Positions 55,356 through 64,000 of a stretch of DNA of 64,000 nucleotides are shown piece by piece. The DNA is from Curtobacterium sp. MCJR17_055 (GTDB taxonomy: Bacteria; Actinomycetota; Actinomycetes; Actinomycetales; Microbacteriaceae). The notes beneath the pieces were generated by a model, which saw nothing but the letters and a program-made list of their open reading frames with translations, was not told the DNA's origin and searched no databases. Positions within the stretch are counted from its first letter, which is position 1. Each line of letters begins with the position of its first letter. A program made the translations under genes and the position numbers. The stretch lies in assembly GCF_003224335.1 (NCBI RefSeq), contig NZ_QKLF01000002.1, forward strand, positions 62,001-126,000, read 5' to 3'.

Positions 55356-56334
55356 TGAACGTCAGCTCCTTCTTGTTCCCCAGGAGTCCCTGTGGGCGGA
55401 AGACGATGAGGAGCATGAGCGCGACACCGACCAGCACGTAGGAGAACTGCTCGGCCTGCTGGGCGCTCATGATCGAGTTCGGGATGAAGTCACCCGCGAG
55501 CGTGCGGATGAAGAGACGGACGACGAAGAACAGGATCGCGCCGAGCACCGGTCCGAACACCGTCGCCGCGCCTCCGAGGATGAGCGCCGTCCAGATGAAG
55601 AAGGTCATCGAGCGGCCCATCGCGTCCGGCTGCACCGAACTCGGCAGGACGTAGATGACCCCGGCCAGGGCACCGAGCGCGCCACCGAAGACGAGCGCCT
55701 GCATCTTGTACGAGTAGACGTTCTTGCCGAGGGAGCGGACCGCGTCCTCGTCCTCGCGGATGGCCTTCACCACACGGCCCCACGGGCTGCGCATGAGCAG
55801 GAACAGCACGAGGGTGAACAGGGCGACCAGGCCCCAGCCGACGATGCGGATCCACCAGCCGTTGACGCCGTTGTTCGAGTACGTGAACCACAGGATGGTC
55901 GTGGTGCCGTCGGGAAGGAAGCTCAGCGCGTTGAACGGCTCGCGGTAGCTCGAGCCGGTGATGCCGTTCGAGCCACCGGTGGTGTCGGTGAGCAGACTCG
56001 ATCGGCCGACCATGCGGATGATCTCGGCACCGGAGATCGTCACGATCGCCAGGTAGTCCCCGCGCAACCGCAGGGTCGGGATGCCGAGGATGACCGCGAA
56101 GACGATCGCGATGGCCAGGGCGATGAGCACCGCGAGGCCGACGGGCAAGCCGTTCGAGATCGAGATCGCGAACCCGTAGGCACCGAGCAGCAGGAACGCC
56201 GCCTGGCCCATGTTGACCAGGCCGGTGAGCCCGAAGTGCACGTTGAGGCCGATCGCCGCGAGCGCGAACGCCGCGGTCGTCGGCGCGAGGGCCTCCTGCG
56301 TCAGCGAGGTGAGCAGGGTGAGGATGTAGTCCAT
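55348..56334 (-). CDS. livM: Branched-chain amino acid-type ABC permease (LivM)
   Basis: 328 residues, about ten membrane helices. LNVHFGLTGLVNMGQAAFLLLGAYG and LRLRGDYLAIVTISGAEIIRM are the LivM signatures, and the cytoplasmic loop WGRVVKAIREDEDAVRSLGKNVYSYKM contacts the ATPases. Twelve bases after the livH-like gene and overlapping livG by 8 bases. Confidence 0.94.
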   Translation of the reverse strand: MDYILTLLTSLTQEALAPTTAAFALAAIGLNVHFGLTGLVNMGQAAFLLLGAYGFAISISNGLPVGLAVLIALAIAIVFAVILGIPTLRLRGDYLAIVTISGAEIIRMVGRSSLLTDTTGGSNGITGSSYREPFNALSFLPDGTTTILWFTYSNNGVNGWWIRIVGWGLVALFTLVLFLLMRSPWGRVVKAIREDEDAVRSLGKNVYSYKMQALVFGGALGALAGVIYVLPSSVQPDAMGRSMTFFIWTALILGGAATVFGPVLGAILFFVVRLFIRTLAGDFIPNSIMSAQQAEQFSYVLVGVALMLLIVFRPQGLLGNKKELTFSV

Positions 56335-56346
56335 GCGGGTGCTCCC

Positions 56347-57762
56347 TTAGCCGATCCGCTCGGCACGGCCGAAGATGCCCTGCGGCCGGAACAGCAGGAT
56401 GAGGATGAGGATGACGAGGGCGGTGGCGTACTTGAAGTCACCGGGCAGCACCAGGTTCGTGAGCTCCACGACGATGCCGATGATCATCGAGCCGACGAGC
56501 GCGCCGTAGGCCGTCCCGAGACCGCCGAGGGTCACCGAGGCGAACATGAGCAGCAGCAGCTGGAGACCGGTTTGCCAGTTCACGCCGTTCAGCACGAGGC
56601 CGAGCATCACACCGGACAGACCGGCGAGACCGGCGGCGAGCGTCCACACGAAGCGGATCACGCGGTCGACGTCGATGCCCGAGGCCGCGGCGAGCGCCGG
56701 GTTGTCGGACACCGCACGGGTGGCACGTCCGAAGCGCGTCTTCCCGAGGAACAGCCCCGTGCCGACGAGCACGACGAGCGCGATCCCCATCGCGACGTAC
56801 GACTGCACCGTCAGCGTGATGCCGGCGAACGTCACCGTCTCCGGGTTGCCCTGCTGGATGCGGACGGTCGATGCCCCGAAGAAGTACTGGAAGGCGTACT
56901 GGGCGGCGATCGAGAGACCGATCGTCACGATCATGAGCTGCGTGAGGCTGATCCGGCGCTTCCGCAGGGGCTTCCAGATGCCCGCGTCCTGCAGGTACCC
57001 GGTCGCGGCACAGAGCAGCACGGTCACCAGCCCGGCGAGCCAGATGTTCCATCCGAGCTGGTTCGCGAAGACGTAGGCGAGGAGGCCACCGAGGGTCACC
57101 TGCTCACCGTGGGAGAAGCTGGACAGGCCGGTCGTGCCGTAGATGAGCGACAGGCCGATCGAGGCGAGGGCGATGAGGAGTCCGAGGCGGATGCCGGAGG
57201 CGAACTGCTGCCAGAACCGTGCCGCGGTGACGCTCGTGGCGCCGGTGTCGGTGGTCGCGCCCTCCTGGTCGGAGAGCTGGAAGATCGTGCCGGCGTTGGC
57301 GTTCAGGTTGCCCTGCACGGTGCGCTCGGCGTCCTTCGCGTCGGTGAGGTACTGCCCCTTCGGCAGCGAGTCCTGGTCGACCTTGACCGTGTAGGGCCCG
57401 GCCTCCGAGATGCTGACCGACCAGCGGCCGTCGGCGTTCGTCGTCGAGGACCCCGTGAACGAGCCGGGGCCGGTGACGTCGACGTCGACTCCCGCGGCGG
57501 GCTCCCGCTCCGAGTCGAGGATCGTGCCCTGGATGCAGCCGTTCGTCGTGCTGACCACGCAGGGCCCGGTGCTCGCCGGTGCGCTGCTGGCGGAGGGGCT
57601 GCTGGTCGCTGCGCCGGCGACGGGCGAGAGCACCACGTCGACGGCGAAGGTGGCCAGGAAGGCGAGGAAGAGCACGGCGGCGAGGACCAGGCGACGACGG
57701 CCTGGTGCCCCGCGGCGGAGTCGGCGCGCCAGCGCTGACCCCGGCGGAGTGATGGAACCCAC
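56347..57762 (-). CDS. livH: LivH-type ABC permease with extracellular carboxypeptidase-regulatory-like domain
   Basis: 471 residues, far longer than the usual about 290-300 of LivH. From about residue 175 it is a standard LivH permease (GLLIALASIGLSLIYGTTGLSSFSHGEQVTLGGL, FGRATRAVSDNPALAAASGID). The first part has a basic start, one hydrophobic helix, a Ser/Ala linker with two cysteines, then a beta-sandwich CarboxypepD_reg-like domain (IQGTILDSEREPAAGVDVDVTGPG, TTNADGRWSVSI). It would face outside. The start is GTG 57762 with GAGAGG seven bases upstream. First gene of the liv operon. Confidence 0.9.
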   Translation of the reverse strand: MGSITPPGSALARRLRRGAPGRRRLVLAAVLFLAFLATFAVDVVLSPVAGAATSSPSASSAPASTGPCVVSTTNGCIQGTILDSEREPAAGVDVDVTGPGSFTGSSTTNADGRWSVSISEAGPYTVKVDQDSLPKGQYLTDAKDAERTVQGNLNANAGTIFQLSDQEGATTDTGATSVTAARFWQQFASGIRLGLLIALASIGLSLIYGTTGLSSFSHGEQVTLGGLLAYVFANQLGWNIWLAGLVTVLLCAATGYLQDAGIWKPLRKRRISLTQLMIVTIGLSIAAQYAFQYFFGASTVRIQQGNPETVTFAGITLTVQSYVAMGIALVVLVGTGLFLGKTRFGRATRAVSDNPALAAASGIDVDRVIRFVWTLAAGLAGLSGVMLGLVLNGVNWQTGLQLLLLMFASVTLGGLGTAYGALVGSMIIGIVVELTNLVLPGDFKYATALVILILILLFRPQGIFGRAERIG

Positions 57763-59541
<1,779 letters not shown>

Positions 59542-59560
59542 CCCCCGGTTCGACAGAACA

Positions 59561-59614
59561 CGACGAGGGCGGCCCCGCGCAACGAGACACCGTTGTGGGG
59601 GGCCGCCCTCGTCG
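59561..59614. terminator. Bidirectional terminator, guaB / SDR gene
   Basis: Perfect 16-bp stem 59561-59576 with 59599-59614; the 22-base loop holds an inner CAACG/CGTTG pair around AGACAC. It lies between convergent genes and can serve both. Confidence 0.9.
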
Positions 59615-59626
59615 CTTCGTCCGGGA

Positions 59627-60445
59627 CTACGCGCTCCGCCAGTCGTCCGACGTGATGTGGCTGCCGCCGTGCGGGCCCATCTGGAGCATGCCGCCGTCGA
59701 CGGGGAGCGAGACGCCAGTGATGTACGACGACGCGGGCGAGGCCAGGAACGCCACGGCGGCCGCGATCTCCCACGCGTTGCCCGGACGGCCGAGGGGCAC
59801 CCCGGGACGGGAGATCGTGTGCGGGTCCTCGTCCTCGGCGCCGGTCATCCGGGTCGCGATCTCCCCCGGTGCGACGGCGTTCGCGGTGATGCCGTGCGAC
59901 GCCAGCTCGATCGCGATCGTCTTGAGCAGGCCGCCGAGCCCGTGCTTCGCGGCGTCGTACGCGCTGGAGCCGTACCGCGGCTGGTGCTCGTGCACGCTCG
60001 TGATGCCGATGATCCGGCCGCCGGTGCCCTGCGCGACCATGCGACGAGCGGCTGCCTGGATCGTGACGAAAGCCCCGTCGAGGTCGGTCGCGACGGTGTG
60101 CCGCCACTGGTCGAGCGTCAGGTCGAGGAACGGAGCGTTGTCGCCCGTGCCCGCGTCGGCGACGATGACGTCGACCCCGCCGAGTTGGGACACGAGGCCG
60201 TCGATGACCGCGCCCGCCCGCTCGAGGTCGGTCACGTCGAGCTGCGCCACGTACGCCTGTCGCCCGGCGGCGCGGACCTCGGCCGCGGTCTCCTCGGCCC
60301 GGTCGGGCTCCGACAGGTAGGTGATCCCGACGTCCATGCCTGCGGCCGCCAGCGCGACGGCCGTGGCCTTGCCGATGCCCGACTCCGAGCCGGTGACGAT
60401 GGCCCGCGTGGGCCGGAAGACGGTGGTGGAAGATGTGTCGCTCAT
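59627..60445 (-). CDS. SDR family oxidoreductase
   Basis: Classical short-chain dehydrogenase, 272 residues, cytoplasmic. Cofactor motif TGSESGIGK at about 18-26, NAG-type motif as ADAGTG near 96, catalytic Ser with YDAAK (Tyr and Lys) near 162-166, and the VAPGEIATRM block. Substrate unknown; glucose-dehydrogenase-like relatives are common. The start is ATG 60445. Convergent with guaB and divergent from the substrate-binding protein gene. Confidence 0.9.
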   Translation of the reverse strand: MSDTSSTTVFRPTRAIVTGSESGIGKATAVALAAAGMDVGITYLSEPDRAEETAAEVRAAGRQAYVAQLDVTDLERAGAVIDGLVSQLGGVDVIVADAGTGDNAPFLDLTLDQWRHTVATDLDGAFVTIQAAARRMVAQGTGGRIIGITSVHEHQPRYGSSAYDAAKHGLGGLLKTIAIELASHGITANAVAPGEIATRMTGAEDEDPHTISRPGVPLGRPGNAWEIAAAVAFLASPASSYITGVSLPVDGGMLQMGPHGGSHITSDDWRSA

Positions 60446-60694
60446 GTCTGCGGAACGTACGCCGGGCCTCCAGGACGACCATCCGGGACCACGGAGACCG
60501 TCCGGACGGACTCCTGATCAGGGGTTCCGGTGAGGCCGCTCAGAAGTGTCACGGGTATGTAACGAAACACCCAGGCGTGTACTTCCGTCACACGGGCGAA
60601 ACACATCGACCCTAGTTTTCTCCTCAATCCCACGCGGAGACGCCGCGCTCGACCCGATGCGGTAGGGCCTCCGCGCAGAGAAAGGGTTCCACGG

Positions 60695-62032
60695 ATGATC
60701 AGAACCACCCGCGCCACCACGGCGCTGGCACTGGCGGGAGCGGCAGCGGTGCTCCTCGTCGGCTGCTCCACCTCGAGCAACGCCGGTGACGGCGCGTCCG
60801 AGTCGGCCAAGGCCGGCGGCGCGAAGAAGGACCCGGCCGCGAGCTGCGAGGCCCCCTCGTCGCCCAGCACCGACCCGCTGAAGATCGGCACGATCCTGCC
60901 GCTGACCGGGTCGCTGGCCTACCTCAACCCGCCGGCCGAGTCCGGCGTCGGCCTCGCCGTCGAGGACATCAACGCCGCGGGTGGTGTGCTCGACGAGGAC
61001 GTCACCATCGACCCCGCCACCGACTCCGGCGACAGCAACGACATGACCGTGTCGAGCTCCGCCGCGACGAAGCTCGTGGACGCGAAGGTCCCGGTCGTCA
61101 TCGGTGCCGAGTCGTCCTCCGTCACGCTCAACGTGATCGACCAGCTCACGAGCAACTGCATGGTGCAGATCTCGCCGGCGAACACGGCGACCGACCTGTC
61201 CGGCTACTCGTCGCACTACTACCGCACCGCTCCGCCGGACTCCGTCCAGGGTTCCGCGCTGGGCCAGCTCGTCACGGGTGACGGCAACGCCAAGGTCGCG
61301 TTCCTCGTCTTCAACGACACGTACGGCACCGGCCTCCGCAACTCCGTCCAGGAGGCCGTCGAGTCCGCCGGTGGCCAGGTCGTCTACGGCGCCAAGGGCA
61401 AGGGGCAGGAGTTCCCGCCCGGACAGACCACGTTCTCGTCCGAGGTGACCGCGGCACTCGCGACCGAGCCCGACGCGATCGTCGTGCTGGCCTTCGACGA
61501 GACGAAGTCGATCATCCCCGAGCTCGTCTCGCAGGGGAACAAGGCGAAGATCTACATGTCCGACGGCAACACGGCGGACTACTCGAAGGACTTCGACAAG
61601 GGCACCCTCGAGGGCGCGCAGGGCACCATCCCCGGTGCCAGCCCGAAGGACGACCTGAAGAAGCGCCTCGTCGACTTCTACAAGAAGTCCTCGAACAAGG
61701 ACCTCGCCGACTTCTCGTACGCGGCCGAGTCCTACGACGCCACCACCCTCGCCGCCCTCGCCGCGGTGAAGGGCAAGGGCACCGACTCCGGCACGATCCA
61801 GGCCAACATGGCTGCGGTCTCCGGGGCCGACGGCGGCACCGAGTGCTCGACGTTCAAGGACTGCAAGGACCTCCTCGACGACGGTGAGGACATCCACTAC
61901 ACCGGCCCGTCCGGCATCGGTCCGTTCGACTCCAAGAACGACCCGTCGAGCGCCTACATCGGCATCTACAAGTTCGACGGCGACAACAAGCCCGTGTACC
62001 AGAGCGCCATCCAGGGCTCGGTCTCGAAGTAA
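60695..62032 (+). CDS. Branched-chain amino acid-type ABC substrate-binding lipoprotein
   Basis: 445 residues, peripheral-binding-protein type 1 fold of the LivK/HAAT group. Signal peptide with lipobox VLLVGC (Cys near residue 24), Ser/Gly linker, then IGTILPLTGSLAYLNPPAESGVGLAVEDIN and the AVIGAESSS / ISPANTATDLS blocks. It most likely delivers ligand to the LivHMGF transporter at 53533-57762, although guaB and an SDR gene stand between. AAAGGG precedes ATG 60695. The 60446-60694 upstream gap has a TAGTTT -10 candidate near 60615 but no clear -35. Confidence 0.93.
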   Translation: MIRTTRATTALALAGAAAVLLVGCSTSSNAGDGASESAKAGGAKKDPAASCEAPSSPSTDPLKIGTILPLTGSLAYLNPPAESGVGLAVEDINAAGGVLDEDVTIDPATDSGDSNDMTVSSSAATKLVDAKVPVVIGAESSSVTLNVIDQLTSNCMVQISPANTATDLSGYSSHYYRTAPPDSVQGSALGQLVTGDGNAKVAFLVFNDTYGTGLRNSVQEAVESAGGQVVYGAKGKGQEFPPGQTTFSSEVTAALATEPDAIVVLAFDETKSIIPELVSQGNKAKIYMSDGNTADYSKDFDKGTLEGAQGTIPGASPKDDLKKRLVDFYKKSSNKDLADFSYAAESYDATTLAALAAVKGKGTDSGTIQANMAAVSGADGGTECSTFKDCKDLLDDGEDIHYTGPSGIGPFDSKNDPSSAYIGIYKFDGDNKPVYQSAIQGSVSK

Positions 62033-62046
62033 CACCCGCACGACCG

Positions 62047-62080
62047 ACGGCCCCCGGGAGCAGCTGCTCCCGGGGGCCGT
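62047..62080 (+). terminator. Strong terminator after substrate-binding protein gene
   Basis: Perfect 34-base palindrome: ACGGCCCCCGGGAGCAG (62047-62063) directly followed by its reverse complement (62064-62080), 14 bases after the stop codon. Confidence 0.9.
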
Positions 62081-62127
62081 TCGCGTGGGCGGGGCATGCG
62101 GGCGGCTCGGCTGCGGGCGGGAGCGCG

Positions 62128-62213
62128 GAGACACCGGCGTCAGCACGTCACGCCGCCGAACGGTCGAGACGACGCGGAACAACGCGGCGTCTCGACATCG
62201 AAGCGGCGTCAGG
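62128..62213. repeat. Second GAGACACCGGCGTC-type repeat locus
   Basis: GAGACACCGGCGTC at 62128-62141, then GTCACGCCGCCG, CGAGACGACGCG, CGCGGCGTCTCG and GCGGCGTC at similar spacing. It shares an exact 14-mer and the layout with the array at 53283-53428. It lies between the terminator above and rarD. Confidence 0.75.
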
Positions 62214-62281
62214 GACAGACAGGCGCGTCCCGCAGGCGCGACTCGCTCGCCGGCCGGGAGGCCCGCCCCGCCCCCGTCAGT

Positions 62282-63235
62282 TCAGGCCGGCTCGGGTACG
62301 GCGTCGGGTCGCGCACCCCGCCGCGCAGCGGTGAACGAGTCGACGGTGAGCAGCACGAGCGCCGACCAGACGATCCCGAAGCCGATCCACCGCGAGACCG
62401 ACATCGGCTCGTGCTGCACGAGCACCCCCACGAGCAGCTGCATCACGGGTGCGAGGTACTGCGTCAGCCCGAGGGTCGACAGGCTCACCCGACGGGCCGA
62501 GGACGCGAAGAGCAGGAGCGGCACCGCGGTCGCCGGCCCGGTGAGCACCGTGACGAGGGTGTGCACCCAGCCCTCGCTCGTGAACGTGACCCCGCCGCCG
62601 AGCCCGGTGACGCCGAGCACGACGAGCGCCCCCACCGCGAGCGGGAGCAACCACACGGTCTCGATCGTCAGCCCGCTGAGTGCGTCGACCGTGCCGCCCA
62701 CGCGCTTCTTGACGAGACCGTACGTCCCGAACGAGAACGCCAGCGCCAGCGAGATCCACGGCATCCGTCCGTACCCGACCGCGATGACGACGACGGCCAG
62801 GACGCTGACGCCGACGGCGGTCCACTGCAGGGGTCGGAGGCGTTCGCGGAGGACCACCACGCCGAGCGCGATCGTGACGAGCGGGTTGATGAAGTAGCCG
62901 AGCGCCGCCTCGACGGTGTGCCCCGTGGTGGTCGCGAGCACGTACACGGTCCAGTTCACCAGGATGAGCCCGGCGGCGATGCCCATGATGCCCATCACCC
63001 GCGGCTGCACGAGCAGGGACCGGGTGCGCAGCCACGAGCGGGTCGCGAGGATGGCAACGGCGCAGAACACCAGGCCGAAGACGATCCGCCACGACACGAT
63101 CTCGAACGCGCCCGCCGGGGCCATGGCCGCGAAGAGCAGGGGCATGAGTCCCCAGAGCCCGTACGCGACGAGGGCCTGCACCACGCCGACGGATGCCTCG
63201 CTGCGCGCCGGACGCGTGGGACTCGGTTCACTCAC
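62282..63235 (-). CDS. rarD: EamA family transporter RarD
   Basis: 317 residues, ten membrane helices of the drug/metabolite transporter superfamily. YGLWGLMPLLFAAM, EIVSWRIVFGLV, NWTVYVLATTTGHTVEAALGYFINPL and the second half QYLAPVMQLLVGVLVQHEPM match the RarD group (named for chloramphenicol sensitivity), whose substrate is unknown. The start is ATG 63235, downstream of groES on the same strand but behind a terminator. Confidence 0.93.
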   Translation of the reverse strand: MSEPSPTRPARSEASVGVVQALVAYGLWGLMPLLFAAMAPAGAFEIVSWRIVFGLVFCAVAILATRSWLRTRSLLVQPRVMGIMGIAAGLILVNWTVYVLATTTGHTVEAALGYFINPLVTIALGVVVLRERLRPLQWTAVGVSVLAVVVIAVGYGRMPWISLALAFSFGTYGLVKKRVGGTVDALSGLTIETVWLLPLAVGALVVLGVTGLGGGVTFTSEGWVHTLVTVLTGPATAVPLLLFASSARRVSLSTLGLTQYLAPVMQLLVGVLVQHEPMSVSRWIGFGIVWSALVLLTVDSFTAARRGARPDAVPEPA

Positions 63236-63311
63236 GGAACCATCCTAGGAAGGCGGACCGACGGACGCGGGCGCACCCGGGCCTCCCGGCGGTCGTGGCG
63301 TCCCCGGGACG

Positions 63312-63348
63312 ACGAACGCCCCGCCGGCCAGGCCGACGGGGCGTTCGT
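63312..63348 (-). terminator. Terminator after groES
   Basis: ACGAACGCCCCG (63312-63323) pairs perfectly with CGGGGCGTTCGT (63337-63348) over a 13-base loop that itself contains GGCC pairs. It lies 11 bases after the groES stop. Confidence 0.85.
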
Positions 63349-63358
63349 GGAGCAGATG

Positions 63359-63655
63359 TCAGTTCTCGATGACCGCGAGGACGTCGCGGGCGGAGAGGAC
63401 GAGGAGGTCCTCACCCGAGTACTTGACCTCGGTGCCGCCGTACTTCGAGTAGATGACCTTGTCGCCGACGGCGACGTCGAGCGGCACGCGGTTGCCGTTG
63501 TCGTCGATGCGACCCGGACCCACGGCGACGACCTCGCCCTCCTGGGGCTTCTCCTTCGCGGTGTCCGGGATGACCAGACCGGAAGCGGTGGTCTGCTCCG
63601 CCTCCACCTGGCGGATGACGATGCGATCTTCGAGCGGCTTGATGCTGACGGCCAC
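63359..63655 (-). CDS. groES: Co-chaperonin GroES
   Basis: 98 residues, full length. [30 protein letters not shown] start with the mobile loop, and [24 protein letters not shown]. Caps the GroEL ring during protein folding. The start is GTG 63655 with AGAGG before it. No groEL follows; a terminator and rarD do, so groES is transcribed alone here. Controlled by two CIRCE operators and a strong promoter (63704-63776). Confidence 0.97.
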   Translation of the reverse strand: MAVSIKPLEDRIVIRQVEAEQTTASGLVIPDTAKEKPQEGEVVAVGPGRIDDNGNRVPLDVAVGDKVIYSKYGGTEVKYSGEDLLVLSARDVLAVIEN

Positions 63656-63703
63656 GGTGACCTCTTCTTTCTCGGTACGTGTTCGGTACTGACGAAAACC
63701 GGG

Positions 63704-63730
63704 TTGGCACTTCCCTGGGGAGAGTGCCAA
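63704..63730. promoter_or_regulatory. CIRCE operator 1 (HrcA site) of groES
   Basis: TTGGCACTT, nine bases, GAGTGCCAA: the layout of the CIRCE element (TTAGCACTC-N9-GAGTGCTAA). It lies just downstream of the predicted -10, in the groES leader. Confidence 0.88.
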
Positions 63731-63735
63731 CCCCA

Positions 63736-63764
63736 ACTGTAGGACGTCACTGGCACTCGGTCAA
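63736..63764 (-). promoter_or_regulatory. groES promoter
   Basis: Minus strand: TTGACC (63764-63759), 17-base spacer, TACAGT (63741-63736). The -35 lies inside CIRCE 2, and CIRCE 1 follows the start point, so HrcA binding would block both polymerase entry and clearance. Confidence 0.88.
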
Positions 63765-63776
63765 TCCGAGTGCCAG
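63750..63776. promoter_or_regulatory. CIRCE operator 2 (HrcA site) of groES
   Basis: CTGGCACTC, nine bases, GAGTGCCAG: second CIRCE-like element, overlapping the -35 box. The next gene on the plus strand starts 38 bases beyond. Confidence 0.85.
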
Positions 63777-63813
63777 CGCGCCCCGCTCTGCCCGCACCTG
63801 GGAGGATCGGGGC

Positions 63814-64000
63814 ATGGACGCCGCCGAACTGACCCAGCTGCTGACCCCGGCGGGGATGGACCTGCTCGACCGTACGCCCTCGGTCTCGGACGGCGGCGAG
63901 ATCGTCCGGGTGGTGTCCCGCCTCCGGGCCGAGGGGCACGACCCCGCACTCGTCGCGGCGGTCCTCACCCAGGCGAAGCTCCGGCAGAAGGCCCGCGGCA
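63814..64000 (+). CDS. Class I SAM-dependent methyltransferase, THUMP-like type (5' part)
   Basis: First 62 codons of a gene cut by the right edge. MDAAELTQLLTPAGMDLLDR and VVSRLRAEGHDPALVAAVLTQAKLRQKA match the N-terminal helical region of actinobacterial THUMP-like methyltransferases next to groES. The SAM-binding motif is outside the window. GGGAGG lies eight bases before the ATG at 63814, which fixes the start. Divergent from groES. Confidence 0.75.
   Translation, partial: MDAAELTQLLTPAGMDLLDRTPSVSDGGEIVRVVSRLRAEGHDPALVAAVLTQAKLRQKARG

Overview
The window is 64 kb of very GC-rich, densely coding DNA (roughly 70% G+C, strong G/C preference at third codon positions). Gene content and order (sucC-sucD-DUF6350-purN-purH, guaA-DUF3817-SURF1-KhtU-KhtT, guaB3-glpD, groES next to a THUMP-like methyltransferase) point to an actinobacterium of the family Microbacteriaceae, most likely Curtobacterium or a close relative. 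This assignment is from recognition, not from a database search. I found no rRNA, tRNA, CRISPR array, integrase or insertion sequence. The window reads as an ordinary chromosomal segment with a few accessory genes.

Layout. 1-16.8 kb is a carbohydrate and sugar-amine region: a secreted GH92 alpha-mannosidase cut by the left edge, a MalY-type C-S lyase, nagB behind a DasR-like operator, a NUDIX hydrolase, a YdeI-type protein, NAD(P)HX dehydratase with a histidine phosphatase, a sortase-anchored ice-binding protein, and an operon of solute-binding lipoprotein, two permeases and a GH38 alpha-mannosidase. PhzF and ROK-family genes follow. 16.9-24.9 kb holds a GNAT, an alkyltransferase-like DNA repair protein, a DUF805 protein, a heterodimeric ABC exporter and purH-purN. 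25-33 kb has DUF6350, sucD-sucC, a RecQ helicase, an acidic small protein, an MpaB-family protein and a PdxH-type oxidase. 33.3-38.6 kb is a three-gene hydroxamate siderophore operon in which the acyltransferase and the NIS synthetase are one fused protein, with a DtxR/IdeR iron box at its start. 38.7-49.8 kb has a GNAT, pcrA, a phosphodiesterase, a Bax-inhibitor-like protein, and the guaA-DUF3817-SURF1-KhtU-KhtT block. 49.9-62 kb has glpD, guaB3, a four-gene branched-chain amino-acid-type ABC transporter, guaB, an SDR and the matching substrate-binding lipoprotein. 62.3-64 kb has rarD, groES under two CIRCE operators, and the start of a methyltransferase gene.

How genes work together. The GH38 operon and GH92 suggest uptake and trimming of mannose-containing glycans. 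The purine genes (purN, purH, guaA, guaB, guaB3) are spread over several units and together cover GAR formylation, the last steps to IMP, and IMP to GMP. Iron (DtxR box), GlcNAc (dre-like box) and heat shock (CIRCE) give three regulatory circuits that can be read directly from the DNA.

The least explained parts are non-coding. An inverted and tandem repeat module lies at 44.03-44.28 kb. An array of palindromes around GAGACRCCGGCGTCTC at 53.28-53.43 kb has a second locus at 62.13-62.21 kb. An 11-mer, GCCTCCCGTCC, recurs eight times, every time outside confidently called genes. A leader of nearly 500 bases lies in front of the ABC exporter.
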